Part shown: in pieces, positions 16,424-25,747 of the stretch | Layout: each line of letters begins with the position of its first letter | Numbering within the stretch: position 1 is the stretch's first letter | From: Thiothrix litoralis | GTDB lineage: Bacteria; Pseudomonadota; Gammaproteobacteria; Thiotrichales; Thiotrichaceae | Length of the DNA: 64,000 bases | Assembly (NCBI RefSeq): GCF_017901135.1 | Contig: NZ_CP072801.1 | Coordinates: forward strand, 186,001 to 250,000 | Reading direction: 5' to 3' | Translations under genes and position numbers: made by a program | Notes under the pieces: generated by a model | What the model was told of the DNA's origin: nothing | Databases searched by the model: none | What the model saw: the letters and a program-made list of their open reading frames with translations, nothing else

Positions 16424-17353
16424 TTACTCGGCTTCAAGCTGCAAGTAGGTCTGATGCACATTGCGCCCATGCAGTTCTTTCGCCATTTTCAGGAAGCTGA
16501 ATGCCTCATCCGCTGACAGGCGTTTGACGGCATCGCCTAAATCTTCCATTTCCTCCAGCGACTTGCCGACGTTCGTTACCAGCCAGTCGAGGTAATCGCC
16601 GGTATTTTTCTGCGCGGTTGCCCAGTCGCTGGGGTTGCCATGCCCCGGAATGATGTGTTCTGGCTTGAGTTCCACAACTTTCTTGAAGGTGGCTTGCCAA
16701 TCTTTCACGTTGGAAATGTCCGGCAGTACGCCCAGCATCCGGTCGTTGAATACGGTGTCGCCGGTGAATACGACTTTTTCCTTGGGCAACCACAGCACTG
16801 CATCGCCGGGGAAGTGTGCATCACCGAGGTAACGCAGTGACATTTCTGTGCCGCCGATGCTCAGGGTTTTTTCATCGCCGTCGAAGGTTTCGCTGGGGAA
16901 TTCCACTTTCAGGTCTTCGGGTTTACCGCCAATGCCACTGGAGAGGCGCATCCGGTTCATGGATTCCTGATTTTTTTGGCTTGCCACGGTTTTGGCGAGG
17001 GCGCTGACCGGGATTTTTTGGGCGAGGAAATAGCTGTTGCCCATCCAGTGATGGTCTTGCACGCCGATATTGATTACTTGCTTGATAGGCTTGTCGGTGA
17101 CGGTTTTGACGGCATCCTCCAACATTTTGGCGCTGGCTTCGGTGGCGCTGGAGTCAACCAGTACCACGCCGTCATTGGTGATAATGAAACCACTGGTGTT
17201 GTTCATGCCCTGATTTTCCGGGGTGCGCTCGCCGGTATCGCCAACGATGGCGTAGACATTATCCGTGACTTTTTGCGTGGTGGGTGCAAACGCATGGGCG
17301 GCTTGGGTCAGTAGCAGCAGGCAGAAAGTGGCGGGAAGCAGTTTGCTAAACAT
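16424..17353 (-). CDS. Periplasmic metallo-beta-lactamase-fold protein
   Basis: 309 aa from the ATG at 17353 (AGGAA 9 nt upstream). Signal peptide residues 1-21 (SKLLPATFCLLLLTQAAHA). MBL strands VYAIVGDTG and GVVLVDSSAT are followed by the metal loop, which reads QVINIGVQDHHWMGN: the usual HxHxDH is degenerate, with Gly and Gln in place of the first two His. Later ligand regions are kept (GDAHFPGDAV, VFTGDTVFND, IIPGHGNP). It resembles SoxH-like periplasmic hydrolases of sulfur oxidisers. Metal stoichiometry or activity may differ. Divergent from the GAPDH operon. Confidence 0.82.
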   Translation of the reverse strand: MFSKLLPATFCLLLLTQAAHAFAPTTQKVTDNVYAIVGDTGERTPENQGMNNTSGFIITNDGVVLVDSSATEASAKMLEDAVKTVTDKPIKQVINIGVQDHHWMGNSYFLAQKIPVSALAKTVASQKNQESMNRMRLSSGIGGKPEDLKVEFPSETFDGDEKTLSIGGTEMSLRYLGDAHFPGDAVLWLPKEKVVFTGDTVFNDRMLGVLPDISNVKDWQATFKKVVELKPEHIIPGHGNPSDWATAQKNTGDYLDWLVTNVGKSLEEMEDLGDAVKRLSADEAFSFLKMAKELHGRNVHQTYLQLEAE

Positions 17354-17396
17354 AATGATGTTCCTGATGTGATTTATGAACTTTATATGACAAGGC

Positions 17397-17411
17397 ATGA
17401 AATAATTTCAT
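17397..17411. promoter_or_regulatory. 15-bp palindrome upstream of the GAPDH-arsJ operon
   Basis: ATGAAATAATTTCAT is a perfect palindrome about a central A, 61 bp before the GAPDH ATG. It shares the ATTTCAT half-site with the repeat at 14231 behind arsR. A good candidate second operator for the same ArsR protein; the regulator assignment is inferred. Confidence 0.5.
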
Positions 17412-17471
17412 TATATCCGTTTTGGTGAATATAATCCTCATCCATGTTTTACAGATTTAAGGAGTAGGGTC

Positions 17472-18467
17472 ATGGCAACTATCGGTATCAACGGTTTCGG
17501 GCGCATGGGGCGTCTGGGTATCCGCGCAGCTTGGGGCAACCCGGCGTTCACTTTCACACAGATCAATGAAATCGCGGGTGATGCGACGACTTCCGCCCAT
17601 TTGCTGAAGTTCGATTCCGTACACGGCATCTGGTCGCCGGAATGCAGCGCAGACGCTAGCCATATGATCGTTGATGGCGTGGCAATTGCCTATACCTCCA
17701 ACAAAGACATTGGTGATACTGACTGGTCGGGCTGTGACATTGTGCTGGAATGCAGCGGCAAGTTCCGCAAAGTCGAGCAGTTGCAGGCGTATTTCGATCA
17801 GGGTGTGAAGAAAGTGATTGTGGCTGCCCCGGTGGAGGGTGCGTTGAATATTGTTTATGGCGTCAACGATCAGGACTACGACCCGGCGGTACATCATTTG
17901 CTGACGGCGGCTTCTTGCACCACCAACTGCCTTGCGCCTGTGGTTAAAGTCATGCACGAAAAAGTTGGTATCAAGCACGGTTGCATGACTACGCTGCACA
18001 ATATCACCAATACCCAGACCATTATCGACAAGGGGCATAAGGATTTGCGGCGGGCGCGTGCTTGTGGCGAATCCATGATTCCCACCACCACGGGTTCTGC
18101 CAAAGCCATTACCAAGATCTTCCCAGCATTGGTCGGTAAGCTCAACGGTCATGCGGTGCGGATTCCCATGTTGAATGCTTCCCTAACCGACTTCGTGTTC
18201 GAGGCAGAGCGTGAAGTGACGGCGGAAGAGCTGAACGGCTATTTCAAGGAGGCGTCCGAAACTTACCTGAAAGGCATCCTCGGCTACGAAGAACGCCCGC
18301 TGGTGTCGGTCGATTACAAGCACGACCCGCGTTCTGCCATCATTGACGCACCTTCCACGATGGTGATTGATGGCACGCAGGTGAAAATCTATGCGTGGTA
18401 CGACAATGAGTGGGGTTACATGAACCGTATGATGGAATTGACGGCAAAAGTAGCGGCAACACTTTAA
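17472..18467 (+). CDS. ArsJ-associated glyceraldehyde-3-phosphate dehydrogenase
   Basis: 331 aa, complete GAPDH. The NAD site is [17 protein letters not shown], the active-site segment is [12 protein letters not shown] with Cys near residue 149, and His lies in the following [10 protein letters not shown]. The sequence type ([28 protein letters not shown]) is the one linked to arsJ rather than glycolytic GapA. With arsenate it forms 1-arseno-3-phosphoglycerate, which ArsJ exports. GGAG stands 9 nt before the ATG. Two transglutaminase-like genes separate it from arsJ, which is unusual. Confidence 0.92.
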   Translation: MATIGINGFGRMGRLGIRAAWGNPAFTFTQINEIAGDATTSAHLLKFDSVHGIWSPECSADASHMIVDGVAIAYTSNKDIGDTDWSGCDIVLECSGKFRKVEQLQAYFDQGVKKVIVAAPVEGALNIVYGVNDQDYDPAVHHLLTAASCTTNCLAPVVKVMHEKVGIKHGCMTTLHNITNTQTIIDKGHKDLRRARACGESMIPTTTGSAKAITKIFPALVGKLNGHAVRIPMLNASLTDFVFEAEREVTAEELNGYFKEASETYLKGILGYEERPLVSVDYKHDPRSAIIDAPSTMVIDGTQVKIYAWYDNEWGYMNRMMELTAKVAATL

Positions 18468-18557
18468 ATTCATATCGGGCGGGGGCTTTGGCATTATACT
18501 TAAGGGTACTCATCCCAATTAAGCTTATTTCAGCGCCACGGGAGAACAAGGTTAATC

Positions 18558-19418
18558 ATGCAACGTTATAAAATCCTCCATCGTACTTACTACAACTTTG
18601 CCGCCTACGTGAATTTGCAGACGCATCACTTGCGGCTGCGCCCGAGGGAAGGGCATGAACTGCGTATCGAGTCTTCTACCCTGAATATTACGCCGCCCGC
18701 CACTTTGCGCTGGCATCGTGATGTGGAAGATAACTCGGTGGCGATTGCCAGTTTTACCACGCCTACTCGCCAGTTGGTGATTGAGAGCGAGGTAATTATC
18801 CAGCAGTTCAATGAGACACCGCTGGATTTTCTGGTGGCTGATTACGCGACACATTACCCGTTTGCTTACGAGGCGGAAGATCGGGTGGTGTTAGACCCTT
18901 ATATACAAATGGGGCATCCCCTTGACCCTATGCTGACCGCATGGGTGGCGCGTGTCTGGAAACCGGGTGAAGCGATTCAGACTTACGCCTTGTTGCAGCG
19001 GCTGGCTGCGTATATTAACCAGACGCTGACGTATCAGACGCGGGAGGAACCGGGGGTGCAGCTTGATACTGAAACCTTATCCAATGGGACGGGTTCGTGT
19101 CGGGACTTTGCTTACCTGTTCATGGCGGCAGTGCGTTCTCTGGGGCTGGCGGCACGCTTTGTCAGTGGCTATCTGCACACGCCACCGTCGGCAGTCGATT
19201 ATGGTGCTACCCATGCTTGGGCCGAAGTGTTTTTGCCGGGTGCGGGCTGGATAGGTTTTGACCCAACCATCGGTGATTTGGTGGGAACCGATCATATCGC
19301 GATTGCGGTGGCGCGGATGCCTGAGTCGGTACCGCCGGTTGCGGGTGCTTATATCGGGCCGCCGGGCGCTACGCTCGATGTGGGTGTGTGGGTAACGGAA
19401 ATGGGGCCTTTAGAATGA
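18558..19418 (+). CDS. Transglutaminase-like protein 1
   Basis: 286 aa. The N-terminal about 90 residues form the beta-rich bacterial transglutaminase-like domain (HHLRLRPREGHELRIES). The transglutaminase core follows with Cys181 in GSCRDFAYLF, His about 216 in ATHAWAEVFLPG and Asp in FDPT, a complete catalytic triad. It has no signal peptide, so it is probably a cytoplasmic cysteine peptidase or amidase. Its stop overlaps the start of the second copy (ATGA). Such proteins often work on isopeptide bonds, and a role in arsenic resistance is only suggested by position. Confidence 0.85.
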   Translation: MQRYKILHRTYYNFAAYVNLQTHHLRLRPREGHELRIESSTLNITPPATLRWHRDVEDNSVAIASFTTPTRQLVIESEVIIQQFNETPLDFLVADYATHYPFAYEAEDRVVLDPYIQMGHPLDPMLTAWVARVWKPGEAIQTYALLQRLAAYINQTLTYQTREEPGVQLDTETLSNGTGSCRDFAYLFMAAVRSLGLAARFVSGYLHTPPSAVDYGATHAWAEVFLPGAGWIGFDPTIGDLVGTDHIAIAVARMPESVPPVAGAYIGPPGATLDVGVWVTEMGPLE

Positions 19419-20203
19419 GGTTACGTACTCGTTGTGATTTGATGTTTGATATTGCCATGCCAACAACCTTTGTGTTGATGCTGCGCCCACGCAGTGGCGC
19501 ACAGCAGTGGATTAATCGGGAGGAATACAACCTGTCACCGAGCGTGCCAGTGTACGAATTCACCGATGATTTTGGCAATCTGTGCCAACGCCTGACCGCG
19601 CCGGTGGGTATTTTTACCATCCACACGTCGGCGGAAGTGATCATTGCAGATTATGGAGATAGAGCGCCGGGCGCTCCGTTTGTGGATATTCAGAGTCTGC
19701 CGGATGGCGTATTCAGTTATTTGTTGCCGAGTCGTTATTGTGAGTCTGACCGTTTTAACCAGATGGCTAGCGAGATCACCGCTGGTCAGGCGTTGGGTTA
19801 CGATCAGGTCGCGGCTATCGAGGATTGGTTGCGTACCAATATCCGCTACGTACCGGGCAGTAGTGCCGTGCCGTTGTCAGCAGCGGAGGTGAATACCCAG
19901 GGCTTTGGTGTATGCCGGGATTTTGCCCATCTGGGTATCGCCTTGTGCCGGGGGCTGAGCATTCCGGCGCGTATGGTGGTGGGCTATTTGTATGGGCTGA
20001 AACCGATGGACATGCACGCTTGGTTCGAGGCTTACGTGGGGGGGCGCTGGTACGCCTTCGATGCAACCCAAGACACCCTGCGCGGTGGCTATATGGTGAT
20101 TGGTTACGGTCATGATGCGGCTAATGTCGCGCTCTACAACCAATTTGGCTCAGAGGTCAATAGCTGTTCCCAGCGCGTGTCTGTACAACTTATTTCGGAT
20201 TAG
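19415..20203 (+). CDS. Transglutaminase-like protein 2
   Basis: 262 aa, start ATG overlapping the previous stop. A different N-terminal domain (LRTRCDLMFDIAMPTTFVLM) precedes the core with Cys167 in GVCRDFAHLG, His about 202 in MDMHAWFEAYV, and Asp in FDATQD, so the triad is intact. The pair of dissimilar transglutaminase-like genes is seen elsewhere in proteobacterial genomes, where they occur with ATP-grasp and alpha-E proteins. Here those partners are absent and the pair lies inside an arsenic operon. Confidence 0.85.
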   Translation: MRLRTRCDLMFDIAMPTTFVLMLRPRSGAQQWINREEYNLSPSVPVYEFTDDFGNLCQRLTAPVGIFTIHTSAEVIIADYGDRAPGAPFVDIQSLPDGVFSYLLPSRYCESDRFNQMASEITAGQALGYDQVAAIEDWLRTNIRYVPGSSAVPLSAAEVNTQGFGVCRDFAHLGIALCRGLSIPARMVVGYLYGLKPMDMHAWFEAYVGGRWYAFDATQDTLRGGYMVIGYGHDAANVALYNQFGSEVNSCSQRVSVQLISD

Positions 20204-20231
20204 CCGGTGTTTAACAAGTTGGAACCTTGAC

Positions 20232-21419
20232 GTGAATCTTGATCTGCGTAATTACATGGTCGTTACCCTCGGCTATTGGGCTTTCACGCTCACCGATGGG
20301 GCTATTCGTATGCTGGTGGTGCTGTATTTCCATCAGTTGGGCTATTCACCGTTTCAGGTGGCGATGCTGTTTTTGTTCTACGAATTCTTCGGCATTGTCA
20401 CCAATCTGGTTGGTGGCTGGCTGGCGGCGCGGTTGGGTATGAATGTGACCATGCATCTGGGCATGGCGATGCAAGTGTTGGCGCTGGGAATGCTGATGCC
20501 GACCCAGTGGCTTACCGTGCCCTACGTGATGTTTGCGCAGGCGCTTTCTGGTATTGCCAAGGACTTGAACAAGATGTCGGCGAAATCGAGTGTGAAAACG
20601 CTGGTGCCTGCCGATGCGAATGCGCGTTTGTTCAAGTGGGTGGCGTTGCTGACGGGTTCCAAGAATGCATTGAAAGGCGTGGGCTTTTTCCTCGGTGCGG
20701 CTTTGTTGCAAGCAGTGGGTTTTCAATATGCCTTGCTGGTATTGGCCTTGAGTTTGTTTGCGGTCACTATCGTTACGTTGTTGTTGCTGCCGGATGACTT
20801 GGGCAAGTCGAAGGCCAAGCCGAAATTCACCCAAGTGTTTTCCAATAATGCGGCGATTAACTGGTTGTCGGCGGCGCGGTTTTTCCTGTTCGGGGCGCGG
20901 GATGTGTGGTTCGTGGTGGCTGTGCCGGTGTTCATGGCGGGTGTGCTGGGCTGGAGTTTCATGCAGGTGGGCACGTTCATGGCGGCGTGGGTGATTGGCT
21001 ATGGGATTGTGCAGGCGAGTGCGCCGACATTGTTGGGCATGAAGCAACATGCGCCGGGGGCGCGGGCAGCACAGCTTTGGGCGCTGATCCTGTTGCTGAT
21101 TCCGGCGGGTATTGCGGTGGCATTGGCGCAGGGTTGGGATGCGGGAACCGTGCTGGTGGCAGGTTTGCTGGTGTTCGGGGTGGTGTTTGCGATTAATTCC
21201 GCACTGCATTCTTACTTGATTTTGGCTTATGCCGATCACGACAAGGTGGCGTTGAAGGTCGGGTTTTACTACATGGCGAATGCGGGCGGGCGGCTGGCGG
21301 GTACGGTGCTGTCGGGTTGGTCGTATCAGCAATACGGGCTAGAAGGCTGTTTGTGGTTTTCCGCCGGGTTTGTGTTGGCGGCGTTGTTGCTGTCGTTGCG
21401 CTTGCCTGCGGGAAAATAG
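20232..21419 (+). CDS. arsJ: Organoarsenical efflux MFS transporter ArsJ
   Basis: 395 aa from a GTG at 20232, 28 bp after the preceding stop. The upstream ATG at 20100 lies inside the previous gene and is rejected. About 12 membrane helices are seen. The N-terminal NYMVVTLGYWAFTLTDGAIR and the SGIAKDLNKMSAKSSVK segment are characteristic of ArsJ, which exports 1-arseno-3-phosphoglycerate made by the linked GAPDH. Final gene of the operon. Confidence 0.92.
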   Translation: MNLDLRNYMVVTLGYWAFTLTDGAIRMLVVLYFHQLGYSPFQVAMLFLFYEFFGIVTNLVGGWLAARLGMNVTMHLGMAMQVLALGMLMPTQWLTVPYVMFAQALSGIAKDLNKMSAKSSVKTLVPADANARLFKWVALLTGSKNALKGVGFFLGAALLQAVGFQYALLVLALSLFAVTIVTLLLLPDDLGKSKAKPKFTQVFSNNAAINWLSAARFFLFGARDVWFVVAVPVFMAGVLGWSFMQVGTFMAAWVIGYGIVQASAPTLLGMKQHAPGARAAQLWALILLLIPAGIAVALAQGWDAGTVLVAGLLVFGVVFAINSALHSYLILAYADHDKVALKVGFYYMANAGGRLAGTVLSGWSYQQYGLEGCLWFSAGFVLAALLLSLRLPAGK

Positions 21420-21483
21420 GGGGTTGCGTCTGGTTTTTTGGTAAACTCTCTGCCTTGTTTTTTAGCCTGCTGTAAATAATAAA

Positions 21484-22920
21484 ATGAGCTTACAAATTCC
21501 TGCTTTTGAACGGGCGCGTGTACTGGTGGTCGGCGATGTGATGCTGGATCGTTATTGGTCAGGCCACACCTCGCGCATTTCTCCTGAAGCCCCGGTTCCG
21601 GTGGTGCATGTGAAAGCCAATGAAGAGCGCCCCGGCGGTGCGGCCAACGTGGCTTTGAATATTGCCAGCCTTGGCGGTCAGGCGGTATTGCTGGGTTACG
21701 TCGGTAATGACGAAGCAGGGCGTTCGTTGGAGAGCACCTTGCAGGCGCGTGGCGTGCAAACCCGTTTCGTGGCGCTGGATAATACGCCGACCATTACCAA
21801 ATTGCGCGTCCTCAGCCGTCATCAGCAACTGATTCGGCTGGATTTTGAGGAAGGTTTCGCGGGGCAAGATCATACCACGCTATTACGCCATTTCAGCGAA
21901 TTGCTGGCAGCGGCGGATGTGGTCGTACTCTCCGATTACCGCAAGGGCACGCTGGAACGGGCGCGGGAGTTGATCGCGTTAGCACAGGCCGCAGGCAAGC
22001 CGGTGGTGGTTGACCCTAAAGCGCAGGACTTCGCCACCTATCAGGGTGCGACTGTGATTACCCCAAATCTGGCGGAATTCCGCGAAGCCGTCGGCGATTG
22101 GACAGATGAAGCCGATTTGGTACAGCGTGGGCAAGCCTTGCTGGCGCGTTGTGGGCTGGGCAATTTGCTGATTACCCGCAGCGAACAGGGCATGACCTTG
22201 TTGCGCGATGGGGTAGCCCCTTACAACTTGCCGACCCGCGCCCGCGAAGTCTTCGACGTGACCGGCGCTGGCGATACCGTGGTGGCAGTGTTAGCGGCGA
22301 GCATGGCAGCCGGTTTAGTCGTGGAACAGGCTATGGCGCTGGCGAACCTCGCGGCGGGTATTGTGGTGGGCAAAGTCGGTACGGCCACGGTTAGCGTCCC
22401 CGAATTGCACAAGGCATTGCAAGCACACCATGCGCAAGCCAAAGGGGTGGTCAGCGAGGCACAATTGCTGGCGGCGGTGCAGGATTCGCGCATCCACGGC
22501 GAACGCATTGTCATGACCAATGGTTGTTTCGACATCCTCCACATCGGGCACGTCACCTATCTGGAAGAAGCCCGCAAGCTCGGCGACCGCCTGATCGTTG
22601 CGGTAAATACTGATGAATCAGTACGTGAGTTGAAAGGTCCAACCCGCCCAGTCAATACCATGGCCAACCGCATGAAAATGCTGGCAGCACTTTCCTGCGT
22701 CGACTGGGTGGTGGATTTCAGCGAAGATACGCCCGAACGCCTGATTTGCGCCGTCAAACCCGATTTGCTGGTAAAAGGCGGCGACAACGACCCGCAGAAA
22801 ATTCCCGGCAACCGCTGCGTGTGGGATAACGGCGGCGACGTGGTGGTACTGAGTTTTGTGGATGGCGTGTCGACCACTAGCACGATTGCCAGAATCCAGA
22901 ATATGCAAAAGGAATCCTGA
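21484..22920 (+). CDS. hldE: Bifunctional heptose-7-phosphate kinase / adenylyltransferase HldE
   Basis: 478 aa. Residues 1 to about 315 are the PfkB-type kinase (VLVVGDVMLDRYWSG, RPGGAANVALN, and DVTGAGDTVVAVLA with the catalytic Asp). Residues about 340-478 are the nucleotidyltransferase (VMTNGCFDILHIGHVTYLEE, VNTDESVRELKGP). It makes ADP-heptose precursors for the LPS inner core. Its stop overlaps the FAD-oxidoreductase start by 1 bp (TGATG). Confidence 0.96.
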   Translation: MSLQIPAFERARVLVVGDVMLDRYWSGHTSRISPEAPVPVVHVKANEERPGGAANVALNIASLGGQAVLLGYVGNDEAGRSLESTLQARGVQTRFVALDNTPTITKLRVLSRHQQLIRLDFEEGFAGQDHTTLLRHFSELLAAADVVVLSDYRKGTLERARELIALAQAAGKPVVVDPKAQDFATYQGATVITPNLAEFREAVGDWTDEADLVQRGQALLARCGLGNLLITRSEQGMTLLRDGVAPYNLPTRAREVFDVTGAGDTVVAVLAASMAAGLVVEQAMALANLAAGIVVGKVGTATVSVPELHKALQAHHAQAKGVVSEAQLLAAVQDSRIHGERIVMTNGCFDILHIGHVTYLEEARKLGDRLIVAVNTDESVRELKGPTRPVNTMANRMKMLAALSCVDWVVDFSEDTPERLICAVKPDLLVKGGDNDPQKIPGNRCVWDNGGDVVVLSFVDGVSTTSTIARIQNMQKES

Positions 22921-24089
22921 TGCAAGTCGATACCTTGATCGTCGGTGGCGGCATCGCCGGACTCTGGCTGCTGGCGGAACTCCGCTCACAAGGCGTCAAC
23001 GCACTGTTGGTCAGCGATGAGCTTGGCAAAGGCCAGACCATTGCTTCCCAAGGGATTATTCACGGCGGTACGAAGTATGCGCTCACGGGCAAAGTGACCG
23101 GTGCAACGCTGGCGATTGGCGACATGCCACGTTTGTGGCGGGCTGCATTGAACGGTGAAAGCGCGGTTGATTTGAGCCGTGTCAACATCCTCACCGAATC
23201 GCAGTTGTTGTGGACGTCTGGCGGTATTGGTTCGCGCATGACGGGTTTTTTCGCCAGCAAGGCGATGAAAAGCCGTATGGATGCCGTGCCGCGTGATGCT
23301 TACCCGGAATTGTTCCGCCACGCTGAATTTCATGGCGGTTTGTACCGCTTGGATGAGCCGGTGTTGGATGTGCCATCGTTGCTGGCAACCTTGCGGGAAC
23401 AGCTTGATGATGCGTTGCTACAGGTGGATGTGCAGCGTTCGGGCTTGCAACAAGCCGGTGATATTTACCGTTATCAGGCAGTTTTGCCGGATGGGTCTGA
23501 GCTGGCAATCGACGCGGGGCAAATCATTCTGACAGCGGGCGCAGGTAATGAGGCATTGCTGGCTTCGTTCCCTGAGCGTAGTCGAAGGGAATTCCCCGGA
23601 ATGCAGCGCCGCCCTTTGCAAATGGTGTTGGTGCGTGGTGATTTGCCGATGATTTATGCCCATGCGTTGGGGATGAGTGACAAACCGCGAGCCACGATTA
23701 CTTCGCACCGCGACGCAGAAGGCCAAACCGTCTGGTATATTGGCGGGCAACCGGCGGAGCAGGGCGTGGGCAAGCCAGTAGCGGAAGTCATCGCTGCCAC
23801 TCAACGAGAACTCGCCGACTTGTTACCGTGGATGGATGTCAGCGGCATGAAGTGGGGAACGTGGGCGGTTGACCGTGCTGAAGGTGGCCAGCCGGATGGT
23901 AGCCGCCCCGACCAGCCTGTGTTTTACCACTATGCTAATGTGACGGTGGCGTGGCCAACTAAATTGGCATTTGCGCCGATGTTGTCTGCACGCTTGCAAT
24001 CAGCACTCAGCATGGCAAAATCAGGCGCGAAACCTGTAGCAGCGGGATTACCCTCACCGCCTGTTGCTACCTGCGTTTGGGATTTATAA
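22920..24089 (+). CDS. FAD-dependent oxidoreductase (DAO family)
   Basis: 389 aa. Rossmann motif DTLIVGGGIAGLWLLAEL at the N-terminus and a second FAD strand ILTAGAGNEALL near 205 are those of the D-amino-acid oxidase superfamily. Substrate is unknown, and the TIASQGIIHGGTKYAL block suggests a glycerol-3-phosphate- or 2-hydroxyacid-dehydrogenase-like pocket. A palindromic intergenic-type repeat lies in frame at 23568-23591 and contributes residues PERSRRE. It is coupled to hldE. Confidence 0.82.
   Translation: MQVDTLIVGGGIAGLWLLAELRSQGVNALLVSDELGKGQTIASQGIIHGGTKYALTGKVTGATLAIGDMPRLWRAALNGESAVDLSRVNILTESQLLWTSGGIGSRMTGFFASKAMKSRMDAVPRDAYPELFRHAEFHGGLYRLDEPVLDVPSLLATLREQLDDALLQVDVQRSGLQQAGDIYRYQAVLPDGSELAIDAGQIILTAGAGNEALLASFPERSRREFPGMQRRPLQMVLVRGDLPMIYAHALGMSDKPRATITSHRDAEGQTVWYIGGQPAEQGVGKPVAEVIAATQRELADLLPWMDVSGMKWGTWAVDRAEGGQPDGSRPDQPVFYHYANVTVAWPTKLAFAPMLSARLQSALSMAKSGAKPVAAGLPSPPVATCVWDL
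23568..23591. repeat. Short palindromic repeat inside the FAD oxidoreductase gene
   Basis: TTCCCT-GAGCGTAGTCGA-AGGGAA, an imperfect 24-bp palindrome of the widely dispersed CCTTCGACTACGCTCAGG type. These repeats normally sit between genes. Here it lies within the reading frame and is translated as a charged loop without breaking it. No second copy was seen in the window. Confidence 0.6.
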
Positions 24090-24153
24090 AAAATTACACA
24101 GCAGCACCACAACAACAACTTTTCAATAAAGACTTAAACAAGGAGATTGTGTC

Positions 24154-24831
24154 ATGCAAATCAAGCGTATTCCCGCCAGCCGTGCGGTCGATTGGTATAA
24201 ACAAGGCTGGGCTTTGTTTTCCAAGGATATGAAAACATGGGTGTTGATGGCGTTGGTCATGGGAATGGGGGGTTTTGTACTGAATTTCTTGCCGATTCTG
24301 GGGCAGATTGTCATTCTGGTGCTCTTGCCTGCCTTGATCGCTGGGTTGCTGTATTCGGCGCAACAGGCCAACGCAGGCAAGCCGCTCAAGCTCGAATACC
24401 TGTGGAAGGTGTTGCTGGATGCGCGTAAACGTAACGAGTTCCTGGCTTTAGGTGGCATCCTGTTTGCGTTGGCGGCTTTGGTTGGGATTATCAGTGTCGT
24501 ATTCGTGGGCGATAGCTTGTTGCGTGGCGCGACTGCCGGTGTTGGTGGTATTGGGCTGGGTGGGATGTTGTTCCTGTTGATCGTGGGTTTTGCGTCGTTT
24601 GTGCTGTTTTATTTCACGACTGCGCTGATGCTGTTTCGCGAGCTGTCGCTGTTTGATGCACTGAAGATGTGTGTCAGTACTGCGGTGACGCAAGTGTTGC
24701 CGTTGTTGGTACTGTTCCTGATGTACTCGGTCTTGAGTCTGGTAGCGGTTATCCCGTTGGGTTTGGGGATGCTGGTGCTGATTCCGGTGACGGTGGGTGC
24801 GGTTTTCGTGAGTTACCAAGAGATTTTTTAA
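24154..24831 (+). CDS. BPSS1780-like membrane protein
   Basis: 225 aa with five to six hydrophobic helices. The N-terminal IPASRAVDWYKQGWALF motif is the signature of a widespread proteobacterial membrane family without a known function. AAGGAG lies 9 nt before the ATG. It lies 1 bp before the CPBP protease gene, so the two are probably co-translated. Confidence 0.75.
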   Translation: MQIKRIPASRAVDWYKQGWALFSKDMKTWVLMALVMGMGGFVLNFLPILGQIVILVLLPALIAGLLYSAQQANAGKPLKLEYLWKVLLDARKRNEFLALGGILFALAALVGIISVVFVGDSLLRGATAGVGGIGLGGMLFLLIVGFASFVLFYFTTALMLFRELSLFDALKMCVSTAVTQVLPLLVLFLMYSVLSLVAVIPLGLGMLVLIPVTVGAVFVSYQEIF

Positions 24832-24832
24832 T

Positions 24833-25747
24833 ATGCGCTATCTTGAGCTGGCAAAACAGGGAAAAAATCAGTGGTGGCGTTATCTGCTAGGGTTTTTTCT
24901 GATTTTGCTGGCTTGGCAGGGGGTTGGCTTGATGCCAACCTTCATGCTGGCGTACTGGGTGGAGGTGGATCAGGATGAAACCACCCGCTTCAACCCTGAT
25001 TCATGGCTGTTTGAAGGGTTGTCGGCGACATTGACGTTTGTGGACATTATGGCGATGTTCCTGTTTCTGATGGCTGGCGTTTGGCTGGTTGTGCGCTTTT
25101 TGCATAAGCGCCCGTTTTTGTCGCTGATCACGCCATTACGGCGCATCAGTTGGTTGCGGGTGGCGCAGGGCGCGGCGGTGTTTGCGGCGACTTATCTGAT
25201 AGTTGGGGTGGTGGGCGAATGGTTGCTGCCTACCCCGGCTGGTGAGATGGAATATGTGTTCAAGTCGGAGCAGTTTTTGGCATTTTTGCCGGTGGCGTTG
25301 CTGCTGATTCCGATCCAGACCTCGGCGGAAGAGTTGTTGTTCCGTGGCTATGTGATGCAGGGTTTGGGACTGGTGATGCATAAGTGGGGCGCGGTGCTGG
25401 TGAGTGCGCTGATGTTTGCCTTGCCGCACTTGTTGAACCCGGAAGTGTACGGGGCAAATAAGTGGATTGCGTTTTTGCCTTACCTGACTACCGGCTTGTT
25501 GCTGGCGTTGATTACTGTGCGTGATGGTACGCTGGAATTGGCAATAGGCGTCCATGCTATTAATAATATCATCGCGTTTTTGTATGTGACAGTGCCGCCT
25601 TACGATATTTTTCCGTCGGTATTTGTGTATCACGGGGAATTGTTTACGTGGGAAACGGTGATCTCGGAAGTGTTAACGGCGGTATTGTTTTATTGGGTGA
25701 TTTTCCGCTTTTTTGCCCGCCCGCCGTTGGAGGAGACTAAGCCATGA
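24833..25747 (+). CDS. CPBP family intramembrane glutamic endopeptidase
   Basis: 304 aa, about seven membrane helices. Catalytic motif I is SAEELLFRGYV (EExxxR) near residue 165, and motif II FALPHLLNP plus a later HAINN complete the CPBP (Rce1/Abi) site. Bacterial members process peptides or act in bacteriocin immunity, and the substrate here is unknown. Overlaps the GNAT gene start by 4 bp (ATGATAA context). Confidence 0.88.
   Translation: MRYLELAKQGKNQWWRYLLGFFLILLAWQGVGLMPTFMLAYWVEVDQDETTRFNPDSWLFEGLSATLTFVDIMAMFLFLMAGVWLVVRFLHKRPFLSLITPLRRISWLRVAQGAAVFAATYLIVGVVGEWLLPTPAGEMEYVFKSEQFLAFLPVALLLIPIQTSAEELLFRGYVMQGLGLVMHKWGAVLVSALMFALPHLLNPEVYGANKWIAFLPYLTTGLLLALITVRDGTLELAIGVHAINNIIAFLYVTVPPYDIFPSVFVYHGELFTWETVISEVLTAVLFYWVIFRFFARPPLEETKP

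Noticed and set aside
20346-21332. 328-codon complement open frame inside arsJ
   Set aside because: His/Arg/Gln-rich antisense shadow of the MFS gene with no domain features.
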